DNA of 64,000 nucleotides from Bolinopsis microptera (Eukaryota > Ctenophora > Tentaculata > Lobata > Bolinopsidae). The position numbers and the translations under genes were made by a program. Positions 26,901 to 34,259 of this stretch are shown piece after piece. Within the stretch, counting starts at the first letter, position 1. Each line of letters begins with the position of its first letter. Location: NCBI RefSeq assembly GCF_026151205.1, contig NC_087074.1, positions 14,878,667 to 14,942,666 on the forward strand, read 5' to 3'. Under the pieces are notes generated by a model. That model ran no database searches and had not been told where the DNA came from. It saw only the letters and a list, made by a program, of their open reading frames with translations.

Positions 26901-29662
26901 AACTTGGTTACCACGGTTACCACGGTTTTGCTCTGACACGTGACAGGTATTAACCAATCAAAACACAAGATCACTGTCACGTGTCAAAACAAATATAGTT
27001 CACCTTCCCGCCAGTATTTAGATTTATACGAAGCATAGCCTAACTGTACCTAGCTATAGCTGTTGTAGTATTTCAAAGAATGATATATGTTGTTACGTAG
27101 CATTTGTGGGAAAATACGTTTTTAATGGATGCTGTTTAATGTTTAATGTTTAATGTTTATGCCATAAATTATTATTTATGGGCTTGTTATGTATGTGAAT
27201 GTTTGTTGTTATCTCGTGGGATGTAAAGCCAATGAAAGCAAATAAATTAACGTCGCTGAAATTATGATTATTATATGGATTACCATTAAATTAATTTTTG
27301 TTTAAATGTATTTTCAACAATTGAGGATAGAAGGTATCATGATATGATCTTCAACGATAGTATCTTCTAAGTTTATCATTTTAGTCACACAACAAACATT
27401 TCAGTTGGAAAGACAGGAAGACATTTGATGACCTTTGGATGCGTTTACTAATAGACGCCAGCTTTTGGATCCTATTCACTGTTATTGGTCTTAACGTGGT
27501 GACCAGTTTGATCTTGGACGGGTTTCGTCAGCTAAAGGTCTGTCAATTATTCATGTCAAAGCTAAACCGTTGCCTAATGTGTTGCAAATTTATGAGAATG
27601 AAAACTTCTTGTGCGGTGAAGAACTTGTCAGTACCGTATAAATATTAAATACCTCTCAATTTGTCCTCTGCCTAATACGTTTCCTGACATATTTACTGAA
27701 AATCCTCAAATAATTCCACGAAGGTTCTATTTATAGTGGCGGTTCTATTTATATAGTTCAGTTTGACAGAAACTAAACAGGGAACCTTTAAAAATACCAA
27801 ATGAGGGAATAAATCTGTTTATCACATACTATTTACGGGAACTAACGACACATTGTGCTCAGACAGAATTGCCTCTTTATTCTTTAAACTGAACGACTAA
27901 AATGACCAAGCACACCTTTTATCGCATTGAATCACCTCACCGACACTTCTGACATCATACTGTTCCTGCAAGGCGAAGCAGCAAAGGGTGCGGCCAGGCT
28001 ACAAGCTTATGGCAGCCTCACTCTTGAAACTATCGCCTTCAGGAAGGGAACTATCAAAAATCATACCACTATCAACAAACAATTCATGGCAGACCTCATT
28101 ATCCCACCTAGAGCAACGAGAGACCTAACAACACCAACCATGATGCTGGGACGGCACTTCACCGTCACAACAAAAAGCAGATGAGCTGGCCAAGCTTGGT
28201 ACAACCAGTGAATCCACTTTGAAGTGTCCAATTCCACAATCCTACATCAAGCGTCAAATCGACAACAAAGTCAACAGACTGAATCAGGAAACTTGGTTAA
28301 CTGACGGTCCCAGACACACCAAACTGACAATCGGCCACAAGCATGCCAAAATCATCAAAAACCTCAACACTACACTCAGCAAAAACAGACAAGATTACAG
28401 AACTGCAGTTCACCTCATCACGGGTCACTGCGGCTTAAACAAACACCTTCACACCATTTGCAAATCAAACACCAGTGCTTGTCCTATGTGCGGCGACGGA
28501 GAGGAAACTGTCTCACACTTCCTTGGACAGTGTCCAGCTATTGCCCAAATTAGAGGTCAATATTTCCAGGACTACTACCTCTCTGTCAATGACATATTCG
28601 ACAACCAACACATCACCACAATTGTCAATTTCGCAAACCGCACCAAACGCTTAATTGTGCCGGAAGAGCTGGATCAGACCGGGGTGACTTAAAGTATTAT
28701 CTCATATGCTGTCTCGTCTCGTTTTACTTTTCCAAACCCAGCTGGCATTTAAGCGTATCATTTTGACTCATATATCATCTTACACCATCCTCCACCAATC
28801 ACTCTGATTTCACCGGCAACCTTCCCCAAGGTTGCCACACCCCAGAGGTAGGCAGAGCATCTCAATGCTATCCTCTCGTGGGCTATCTTGGCCCAGCCTC
28901 TCTTAAAAAAAAATATATATATTTACTGAAAATCCTCAAATAATTCCACGAAGGTTCTATTTATAGTGGCGGTTCTATTTATATAGTTCAGTTTGACAGA
29001 AACTAAACAGGGAACCTTTAAAAATACCAAATGAGGGAATAAATCTGTTTATCACATACTATTTACGGGAACTAACGACACATTGTGCTCAGACAGAATT
29101 GCCTCTTTATTCTTTAAACTGAACGACTAAAATGACTCCAGGCTGAGCGAGAACGAGCGCTAAAAGACATGACTACCTTGTGTACAATTTGTGGCCTCTC
29201 TAAAGATTCTCTCACTACACGTGGTGTGTCCTGGTCCAATCACGTGGAGAGGGAACACAATATCTGGTCCTATGTTACCTTCTTTTACTACCTCCAAGAG
29301 CACGATGGTCGATTTTCTGCCGTGGAAAATGAGGTTTGTTTGAACTCCGAACTCTAATCTCTGAACGAGAAAGTCCATATGTTTGGACCTGATTTTCAGT
29401 TTCACTTCCAACGTACTAATTGTACTTTCAATCACGCTTGTTAAGTTGGAAGTGGAATAATAGTACTTTTCCTCCATGATGGTTTCTAGAGTTAATACAC
29501 GTCAGACATAATCATAATACCAAAAGAGAATCAAAATTAAGCTACTTTTATAACTCAACAAATATTCAGGTCCTGAAAAAGTTCCAAAAAGCGGATCCCT
29601 CTTTCTTGCCCGCAGGCCGCTGCATATCAATCGACACCAAGATCGATCTGGAAAAGAAGTGA
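8726..29662 (+). CDS. IP3-receptor family Ca2+-release channel, 36 exon positions, one with two alternative copies
   Basis: Divergent member of the IP3R/RyR family, expected as a tetramer in the ER membrane releasing Ca2+. Exons: 8726-8922, 10568-12395, 12584-12790, 12963-13054, 13190-13291, 13492-13944, 14111-14269, 14457-14703, 14846-15035, ~15138-15348, 15528-15698, 16500-16590, 16720-16848, 18609-18746, 18986-19033, 19307-19432, 19616-19837, 19946-20113, 20228-20368, 20527-20670, 20782-20847, 21585-21727, 22481-22557, 23454-23608, 23663-23933, 24117-24217, 24332-24523, 24697-24861, 24978-25094, 25357-25561, 25810-25978, 26091-26196, 26414-26586 or 26650-26822, 27405-27537, 29142-29333, 29570-29662. 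All other junctions are GT-AG and phase-consistent; only the exon 10 acceptor lacks AG. The product is about 2,473 residues against about 2,700 for usual IP3Rs. Start: first ATG after an in-frame stop at 8,702, with G at -3 and +4. IP3R rather than RyR because of overall size, the RIH-associated block (exons 24-28) and the C-terminal CTICGL...EHNIW domain. Confidence 0.93.
9106..10560 (-). mobile_element. 5'-truncated RLE-type non-LTR retrotransposon (3' end plus UTR) in channel intron 1
   Basis: Reading on the minus strand, a 257-residue C-terminal ORF (10,477-9,704) is followed by a 3' untranslated stretch running to about 9,106. The 9,106-9,570 part recurs in diverged form at 56,717-57,107, with shared blocks such as AGCAGCGAAATACGGATATA and TGACACCGTTTCGGGGCTT. 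This shows it is a dispersed element. The 5' end is lost at about 10,480-10,560, and outer limits are approximate. It sits antisense in the intron between channel exons 1 and 2. Confidence 0.75.
9704..10477 (-). CDS. C-terminal zinc knuckle and restriction-like endonuclease of an RLE retrotransposon (partial)
   Basis: 257 open codons, uninterrupted to the stop. Residues about 25-45 hold a CKLC...H...C zinc knuckle; then come RPDLVIFS and WWELTVPSEE, the PD...E-T core of a PD-(D/E)xK-type endonuclease, then VEVGARGVVAQS and a basic C-terminus ending in CSRW. This order is known from R2/NeSL-like non-LTR elements, where the C-terminal nuclease nicks the target. The reverse transcriptase upstream is missing, so this is a dead fragment despite its clean frame. 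The first Met is internal to the original polyprotein. Clade within the RLE group is uncertain. Confidence 0.75.
   Translation of the reverse strand: MLSAVYGTLLTPSMVSKWSEDEDGKCKLCEERMGTIQHILAGCKVALSQGRYRWRHDKVLKQISEQVVFHCDRRVNTYKNKAGDGRQFIDFVPAGKRKAGTDDRKDSRGFGILSGYRDWIVLSDLEGQLKFPSEIVETRLRPDLVIFSRSAKTVIWWELTVPSEERIAESHEYKLDRYSGLQAEIQAEGWCCYNAAVEVGARGVVAQSLERAARRIGFRGRELKKLVRDSGKEAAHCSRWIYLLSRKREWEFRKVGA
10568..12395 (+). CDS. Channel exon 2: suppressor end, MIR repeats and start of first RIH region
   Basis: A single 1,828-nt exon, unusually long for this gene, where most exons are 50-300 nt. It begins with a Lys/Glu-rich helix, then RYDHVIQLFHLYSCKIL, matching the MIR-type strand after the suppressor in IP3Rs. 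GGDLVQFYNKNLNLFLAADE and SFWVVNKI are further MIR/trefoil signatures. From about residue 500 the RIH-type helical region begins (YLKVLRKLCKCKRQAVTSNQ). The loop that carries Arg-Thr-Thr-Gly-Arg in vertebrate IP3Rs reads KKPASGE here, so the beta-domain ligand contacts look lost. Confidence 0.9.
12584..16848 (+). CDS. Channel exons 3-13: N-terminal RIH / armadillo-like solenoid
   Basis: Eleven exons of mainly helical sequence. Exon 3 (IRSRYIKILVAAHIDHEIRT) aligns with the IP3R stretch that reads ...LMLHMHVDRDP. Exon 6 (13,492-13,944, 151 residues) includes a Cys/Ser-rich linker. All junctions join in phase except the exon 9 to exon 10 step: exon 9 ends at 15,035 in phase 1, while the exon 10 frame has an in-frame stop at 15,131 and no AG between that stop and the coding stretch, so its start (15,138 by phase) is inferred. 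Exon 12 (16,500) and exon 13 (16,720) end this block before a 1.76-kb intron that holds a MITE. Confidence 0.8.
17063..17124. repeat. 31-bp tandem duplication in channel intron 13
   Basis: Two copies of a 31-bp unit starting AATCAACATTTACATGATG, differing at two positions. Confidence 0.9.
17741..18032. mobile_element. TA-flanked MITE, 292 bp, in channel intron 13
   Basis: The left end reads CCTTATCGGTCATAATTATC and the right end, reversed, CCTTATCGGACATAATTGTC; the inverted repeat runs about 28 bp. Both ends abut TA, as expected for a Tc1/mariner-type TA duplication. There is no ORF. Its terminal sequence is related to that of the MITE at 40,113-40,691 (shared CCTTA...GACAT..TT...CGGAC). Confidence 0.8.
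18529..18585. repeat. 18-bp tandem repeat just upstream of channel exon 14
   Basis: Two full copies and a partial copy of AGCAAAAGTAGAAGATAA within 25-80 nt of the exon 14 acceptor (AG at 18,607-18,608). It makes the sequence before that acceptor unusually purine-rich. Confidence 0.8.
18609..24523 (+). CDS. Channel exons 14-27: central solenoid and RIH-associated region
   Basis: Fourteen exons, most of them phase 0 on both sides (exons 14-21), followed by mixed phases. Exon 15 is only 48 nt and exon 21 66 nt (20,782-20,847). Exons 24-27 carry the RIH-associated homology: LSIQLIGAMCEGQYTEMQ and LVSHNFLVMLIRLLHCVRSG parallel the IP3R stretch before the membrane region, as does QEIKANAYALLSTLVEQSN. 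Exon 19 is acidic (FEEAEESGK, CDDE followed by EDDFDTHE in exon 20) and may be a flexible or Ca2+-sensing loop; that role is inference. Confidence 0.85.
24697..26196 (+). CDS. Channel exons 28-32: pre-membrane segment and S1-S4
   Basis: Exon 28 contains HLEKVYYPIPKSGQVRNKI, equivalent to the RxxEQIVFPVP segment of IP3Rs. Exon 29 gives S1 (WWDWLVFLIALVVQ). Exon 30 encodes a lumenal S1-S2 loop with an NET glycosylation site and four Cys including VCPSEGF, then enters S2. Exon 31 gives S2 and S3 (HSFYHFYLLALLICSCLGIW). Exon 32 gives S4 and the S4-S5 linker (LFHIATLFDLLGRVIRGATT), close to the LFDLVYREETLLNVIKSVT of IP3Rs. The exon 32 donor is phase 0, which fits either copy of exon 33. Confidence 0.9.
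26414..26586 (+). CDS. Channel exon 33a: S5 and pore loop, GGGHNY filter version
   Basis: 173 nt, phase 0 to phase 2, acceptor TTTCAG and donor AG|GTTGGT. It encodes 57 codons plus two bases: S5 (CFPFAIFVTYAYAVLYTVTV), a turret with RDIFDEEEMEYC, the pore helix (CLITVLHKSLQ) and PAGGGHNYR. IP3Rs have CIVTVLSHGLRSGGGVGD at this place, so the alignment is unambiguous, but Val-Gly-Asp of the filter is His-Asn-Tyr. The copy is 30/58 identical to exon 33b and the same length. Confidence 0.9.
26650..26822 (+). CDS. Channel exon 33b: S5 and pore loop, AGGHNY filter version
   Basis: 173 nt, phase 0 to phase 2, acceptor TCTTTCAG and donor AG|GTACTA, separated from 33a by only 63 nt. It encodes S5 (VPFAAIIAYIYAIIYFGAF), RKMFDNTKMEYC, the pore helix (CLVTVLKNSLR) and PSAGGHNYR. 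FRKMFDNTKM is closer to the FRKFYNKSE turret of ryanodine receptors than 33a is. Splicing 33a directly to 33b creates a stop at 26,756; skipping both creates a stop at 27,426. Only one copy at a time is therefore compatible with a full protein. Confidence 0.9.
27405..27537 (+). CDS. Channel exon 34: S6 gate helix
   Basis: 133 nt, entering in phase 2 and ending in phase 0. It encodes SWKDRKTFDDLWMRL and the S6 helix (ASFWILFTVIGLNVVTSLIL) ending in DGFRQLK, which matches IP3R [23 protein letters not shown]. The N in GLNVV and the D of ILDGF, both characteristic of this helix, are conserved. The donor is AAG|GTCTGT. Confidence 0.92.
27689..27906. repeat. 218-bp target-site duplication, left copy
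   Basis: Identical by eye over 218 bp to 28,919-29,136. It immediately precedes the truncated LINE. It contains the original intron 34 sequence including the pyrimidine-rich CTTTATTCTTTAAACTG stretch before the splice acceptor. Confidence 0.9.
27907..28918 (+). mobile_element. 5'-truncated LINE insertion (RNase H / zinc-knuckle end) in channel intron 34
   Basis: About 1,012 bp between two identical 218-bp copies of host sequence, ending in an A-rich tail (TCTCTTAAAAAAAAATATAT). It contains only the 3' part of a retrotransposon: an RNase H remnant with KADELAKLG, a C-terminal zinc knuckle, and a 3' UTR. That UTR ends AGAGCATC...ATGCTATCC...CGTGGGC...CAGCCT, which recurs at 48,938-48,995. Perfect duplication identity implies a recent insertion. 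RNase H plus the CPMCGDGEETVSHFLGQCP knuckle points to the I/Jockey-type lineage. Confidence 0.85.
27927..28692 (+). pseudogene. LINE C-terminal ORF fragment with one frameshift
   Basis: The first frame (27,927-28,184) runs out just where the second frame (from about 28,170 to 28,692) reads KADELAKLGTTSESTLKCP, the end of an RNase H domain, so one indel lies near 28,170. The second part has KLTIGHKHAK, LITGHCGLNKHL and a C-x2-C-x8-H-x4-C knuckle (CPMCGDGEETVSHFLGQC), then a stop at 28,692. There is no reverse transcriptase in this copy, so it is not autonomous. Confidence 0.75.
28919..29136. repeat. 218-bp target-site duplication, right copy
   Basis: Second copy of the duplicated host sequence. 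It ends TAAAATGAC and is followed directly by TCCAG and exon 35, so this copy supplies the branch point and polypyrimidine tract now used for that acceptor. Confidence 0.9.
29142..29333 (+). CDS. Channel exon 35: C-terminal Cys2-His2 linker domain
   Basis: 64 codons, phase 0 on both sides. It starts AERERALKDMTTLCTICGL and continues through WSNHVEREHNIWSYVTFFYY. The Cys-x2-Cys, then His-x4-His, with EHNxW, is the signature of the IP3R/RyR linker domain that binds zinc and couples the gate to the cytosolic assembly. The acceptor AG lies five bases after the retained right copy of the 218-bp duplication. Confidence 0.95.
29570..29662 (+). CDS. Channel exon 36: C-terminus and stop
   Basis: 30 codons plus TGA at 29,660. 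VLKKFQKADPSFLPAGRCIS follows the linker domain where IP3Rs have a Met-x-x-Glu-Arg...Trp-Phe-Pro segment, and the protein ends DLEKK. The long C-terminal coiled-coil tail of vertebrate IP3Rs is absent; in this respect it is nearer to RyR, which also stops soon after FFPAGDC. Confidence 0.85.
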   Translation, partial: VLKKFQKADPSFLPAGRCISIDTKIDLEKK

Positions 29663-30434
29663 TCAGGGGTTGAAAAACATCGATTGTCCGAAAATGAAAG
29701 GTATATGCCCAACACGTCGTTTAAGAAGAAAGTCAAAGCTATAAAGTAGATAAGCTGTCAAGATAAACTTGTTAAGTTGCCTACAGTAGAGATTGATGTG
29801 AAATCAGAAAAGGTGGCGAATAAGAACGATAGAAATGAGGAAATTGTGCCAGCTTATGCTTTAACACAGGGATAGTTATTTTATATACAGATTGGAGCAT
29901 GAATTATGTGCTTGATTGAGGTTTATTTGCCGTATTTCATGGGAATGCGATGTTGTTGTGAATTTTCATTTATCATATCATTTCAATTTAGTTAGAATGG
30001 ACAGAATTGTTAATTTTTGAAAACTCTAATTATCAATTTAAAGAAAGAAGGTGGTTAGGAAACAAATATGGAATATATCAAGGAGGTTGATATAGATCGT
30101 CAGTATGGAAAGATTATTATCTTCGCAAACACGTGATATTACAATGAGGGACAGTGACAACTCGATTTACACCCACGTCCAACTACTTTTACATTCGAAT
30201 AATAATTGGAAAAAAGTTGAAGGGTCATTCAACAAATTACGTGCTTTCTGCCTGTAGCATAAATAATGTAGCATGTACAGTGTACAATGCACAGTGTACA
30301 GTTTACAATGTACAGTGTACATGCTTATAAATTAGACGTACAACTTGCTCACAATCTTTGCCACCAAAATCCTTTATTTCAGTTAGTTAAAATTGACATA
30401 AATACTTCTCTGAAGAAATACTTGTTCTTTTTCA
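29663..30434. other. Convergent intergenic region between channel and GPCR genes
   Basis: No coding potential seen. At about 30,275-30,320 there is a cluster of TGTACA palindromes (ACAGTGTACAATGCACAGTG and variants). A minus-strand AATAAA for the GPCR gene is at 30,373-30,378. Confidence 0.7.
30373..30378 (-). terminator. Putative polyadenylation signal of the GPCR gene
   Basis: AATAAA on the minus strand, 57 nt past the stop codon at 30,435. Confidence 0.5.
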
Positions 30435-31671
30435 TTACGAACTCTGCCTGTTCAAGTGAAATGAAACCTTGTTCATTGGACTACGGTCCCTCATAAAAGT
30501 AATGATAAGGGACAACTTAGTGGGGTTACCTTTCTTATTTCTAATAGTCATCACCCTCCTGAAGCTTGTGTCCCGCAAGATGTAGATAATAGGTGTAAAC
30601 ATACAATGTACCTGAAGTAGAAACCTAAAAACAAGGTACATTTCTGGTGAAATCTTAGCGTGTAGTGGGGTAAGAGCGTAGGGAGTGGAACACACCAAGT
30701 ATCCTCCCACAATCAACAACACAGTCTGACAACTCCTCCTCACTATAGCTGAACGTTTCCCTGTCTCTCTTATCTGGAGGAGGATTATCAGGACCACTGA
30801 TGACGTCACAAGTATAATGAAGGGTAAGTACATGGACAGTATGGACTCCATGATGGAGAAGTTAGAGTCCCGGATGGTTGTGTGGACCTGAGGACCTGGT
30901 CTGTGCATGGTGTCGTTCTCAACCTCCTCCGCTATCACCACCACACACATGGACTCTGGAGGGTGAAACGAGTAGATGATTTTAGTCAAACCGAACACTT
31001 GTGGGCCGAGAAAAGCAAGCAAAACAGAGGAAACCCACGACATCACAACCTCTATCTTGATAACATTCCTGGTTACTTTTCTCTTGTATCTTGCACCGTA
31101 AATCACAACCAGACACCGGTCCAGAGCGATACAGGACAGTGTCATGTAGGAAGCGTACACGAACATGGTGGAGAGAGGTCCCACAAAGTGACAGGGGATC
31201 TCCCACATTTCCGAGAGGTCGTGGTATTTGTTAGTGTGGAGACACGTGGAGATGCCTGCTATCAGGATAACGTTGCTGACCAGTCCTACAAAGAGATCTG
31301 CTATTGCTGTGTTCATTACCAGGTAGTGGGCTTGTACTCTTTTTAACCTGAAATCGTGTATGTTTTAGCGTATTGCTTTTAACAGGATAGCAATTAGGGT
31401 CTGCTATTTTATAATTGCAGTTGTTTGATGGCTCAATGGACTTATAGAGCTATGTAACTTTGGCTTCTTTAATAAAGGCAATAAGTAACGCCTACTTAAA
31501 GTATGTAAAAAGTAGAACTGTTATTTACCGTTTGCAAGCTACAAGGACCACAATGTTGAGGAGTATAGTAACGGGAGTACAGATCACCAGGAACACCAGG
31601 GTAACTGCTCGAACTGTCTGGTGGGTCAGTATCTTCTCCGCGGACAGTGGAACGGTGTAGTTTGACACCAT
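30435..31671 (-). CDS. Class A (rhodopsin-like) G-protein-coupled receptor, two exons, 351 aa
   Basis: Exon 1 is 31,671-31,529 and exon 2 is 31,347-30,435; GT-AG boundaries join in frame (AAA CG|G TTA). The N-terminus starts MVSNYTVPL with one N-glycosylation site. TM1 has the 1.50 Asn (TILLNIVVLVAC), TM2 has NTAIADLF with the 2.50 Asp, TM3 starts at a Cys (EIPCHFVGPL) that can pair with SMCVVV in loop 2, and the DRY motif is DRC in ALDRCLVV. TM6 has CSTPY instead of CWxP and TM7 has TPIIY instead of NPxxY. FVYASYMTLSCIALDR is reminiscent of peptide receptors of the vasopressin/GnRH group, but I would not name a ligand. Length is normal for the class. Confidence 0.88.
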
Positions 31672-32280
31672 CCTATGAAATGTAACGTTTAGAAAATTTG
31701 TTGGGAACCTGGTTACCCGTCGATAGTTGATAATGATACGAGTTTGCTAAATGTGCCTTAAGCGACCATCAATTAACGAATACCAGGTTGTCAATTATTG
31801 AGTGATATTCCATAAGGAGGCTGGAGGAAACTAAAAAATAAGTATAAGGGGAAGGAGTCCCTACTCTGTAAGACAAGCATAATATATTCAAGTTATCTAG
31901 TAAGGTCACTACGTCTAACTCTAAGTGTTGAAACTTATCAATTTCAACTAGCAGCTGATCAGCTGCTGAACGCAATGATGCGACGAATGATTTATCTTAA
32001 TTACGAGTAATAAAATCAGATAAATTAAAATAACGAGTAAAATCATAGCGAGTAAGGTATATAATTATAAATGTCATGACTCTAATTATAATATTATGAC
32101 GAACGGATGAGAAAGCAGTACAAAACGGAGACCTTAATCAAGCAGGTGCCAGGACAGCTGGTCAGCATTAATACATTAATAAGTGTGAACTTTGATATGA
32201 AATCAGTCAAATACTTTTCCTTGGATCAAGATCAACGAGGCGTGAACCTTCTTTAATTATTGTACATATATTCTTTATAA

Positions 32281-32375
32281 AAGGTTTACGATATATATAT
32301 ATACATATATATCGTAAACCTTGTATCGTAAACCTTGTATCGTCTCGCTTTATAAGTTTATATATAGTAAGATTA
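32281..32375. repeat. AT-rich hairpin plus half-copy of the 7.8-kb hairpin
   Basis: A near-perfect hairpin (GGTTTACGATATATATA and its complement) at 32,281-32,322 is followed by a second TATCGTAAACCTTG, then ATCGTCTCGCTTTATA and TATATATAGTAAGATT. The last two blocks match one arm and flank of the hairpin at 7,775-7,829. Confidence 0.75.
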
Positions 32376-33434
32376 TCAAGTTACTAGCGACCTAGCGTGT
32401 CAAATCTACCCAAACCTTTAAAGATTAAAGATATGAATTTATTTAGGTGGAGAGACAGCAAAGGAGCCGTCTTGGTAAAATTATCTCAATTAGTAATGCT
32501 CAGTGGTTTTGGTCAATTTGTGGAGTGTCCAAGTGGACAGTAGGATGGGATTGAGATATAGAGATCATTCACTAACTTACAGTCGCCAGGTGCTGTCCTA
32601 TTTCTATTAAATCAATTTATAATGACTGTTATAATCTATAAATTGTAATGGTTCGGTCTGTGATTGTTAAAGACTGCTTCGTAGTTTGCGATTTTGTAAT
32701 TTGCATAGCGTTTTGTTAGATAGTACAAAGATTAGAAGCTCGTTTGTTAACCTGAAACCGCGCAATATCTACAAATCGAAGGCTATTCATGAAAAACTTA
32801 ACTGCTTATAGCACTTAACAAGCGGTTAAATGATACAACAGCACTTGATGAGGTCACGAGTATAATACTTGGCATTCTTAAGACGTTAAGAGCTTAAGAA
32901 ACTACGACGTACTCCAGGAAATCTAGGATACTGGCGACCACTCATTGCTCGATAATGTTAAACCGCAAAATTCAGTAACCTAGAACTTTCATAGGAAGTT
33001 TCAGCACAAATATTTAAGATCATGCCAACAAATGAGCTTGAACTGCAAAATCACAACAGTTAGTTTGCATAATCACATTAACAAAGATTACGAGAGTCAG
33101 ACTTTTGTACAAATCTCACGACTCACTCATTCGTCTTTACTCACCATAAATTAGCTCAGTGTACTGGGGTTGTATATTAGGAGTGGTATTCGTGACCACA
33201 CATAGGGCGTAACATCGTGTAATTTGTGTAAGGTTTAAGAAGTAAAGGTGACTTTATTCGATGGGAAGCAGTGTATACTGGATTGTGGGACAATGAAAAA
33301 GCTGGTGAAACCACTTTAAAAACAATTAAAATGCTCGCAGACACCTTTGAACATGGCAATATGAATAAAGCTATTTACTTTTGTAAAATTATACATTGAA
33401 ATAACGCATGGAAGTTACATTAAAAGCATATGTG

Positions 33435-33899
33435 CAACTTACCAACTAGTCAAACTAATCGACCAACTTACCAACTAGTCAAACTAATCGACCAACTTAC
33501 CAACTAGTCAAACTAATCGACCAACTTACCAACTAGTCAAACTAATCGACCAACTTACCAACTAGTCAAACTAATCGACCAACTTACCAACTAGTCAAAC
33601 TAATCGACCAACTTACCAACTAGTCAAACTAATCGACCAACTTACCAACTCGTCAAACTAATCGACCAACTTACCAACTAGTCAAACTAATCGACCAACT
33701 TACCAACTAGTCAAACTAATCGACCAACTTACCAACTAGTCAAACTAATCGACCAACTTACCAACTAGTCACACTAATCGACCAACTTACCAACTAGTCA
33801 AACTAATCGACCAACTTACCAACTAGTCAAACTAATCGACCAACTTACCAACTAGTCAAACTAATCGACCAACTTACAAACTAGTCAAACTAATCGACC
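33435..33899. repeat. 29-bp minisatellite, 16 copies
   Basis: Unit begins CAACTTACCAACTAGTCAAA and ends CTAATCGAC. Sixteen head-to-tail copies are almost identical; the few variants are single substitutions (for example CTCGTC near 33,646 and TTACAAACT in the last unit). Such homogeneity points to recent expansion. Confidence 0.97.
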
Positions 33900-34227
33900 A
33901 AAATTGTGAAGATGATTAGTGTGCAAGCTAAATTAGATTTGCAATTTATAAGCTCAACCTAATTTACGAGTCACATGCTGCAGTGAAAACCTTGCCAGAC
34001 GCTGAAAGTAAAACCAACGAGAAAAAACACAAAGCTTAAGACCATGATTTGCACGTGCATGAATTAAGCGGTTTTTAAGCCGACGTTATCATGAGAAAAT
34101 TCGTGACAGAACCAATAACGATATGTATAAGAGATGGCTGCTGGGGCTATTAGTGGCATTTCCTGTAAAGTCAGCGGATAATTAATAGCTTAATTAATAG
34201 CTTAAAGTTAATAGCCTGCACAAAATT

Positions 34228-34259
34228 TAGACTGTGATTTTTACTGAAATCACAGTCTA
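34228..34259. repeat. Perfect 13-bp hairpin
   Basis: TAGACTGTGATTT and its exact reverse complement, with a 6-nt loop. Confidence 0.85.

Noticed and set aside
8726-29662. Ryanodine receptor as identity of the large channel gene
   Set aside because: Product is about half the length of a RyR, has no SPRY or RyR repeats, and the pre-membrane RIH-associated and pore-helix sequences fit IP3R better, although the turret in exon 33b and the short C-terminus are RyR-like.
33435-33899. CRISPR array
   Set aside because: Direct 29-bp repeats without spacers, in an animal genome.
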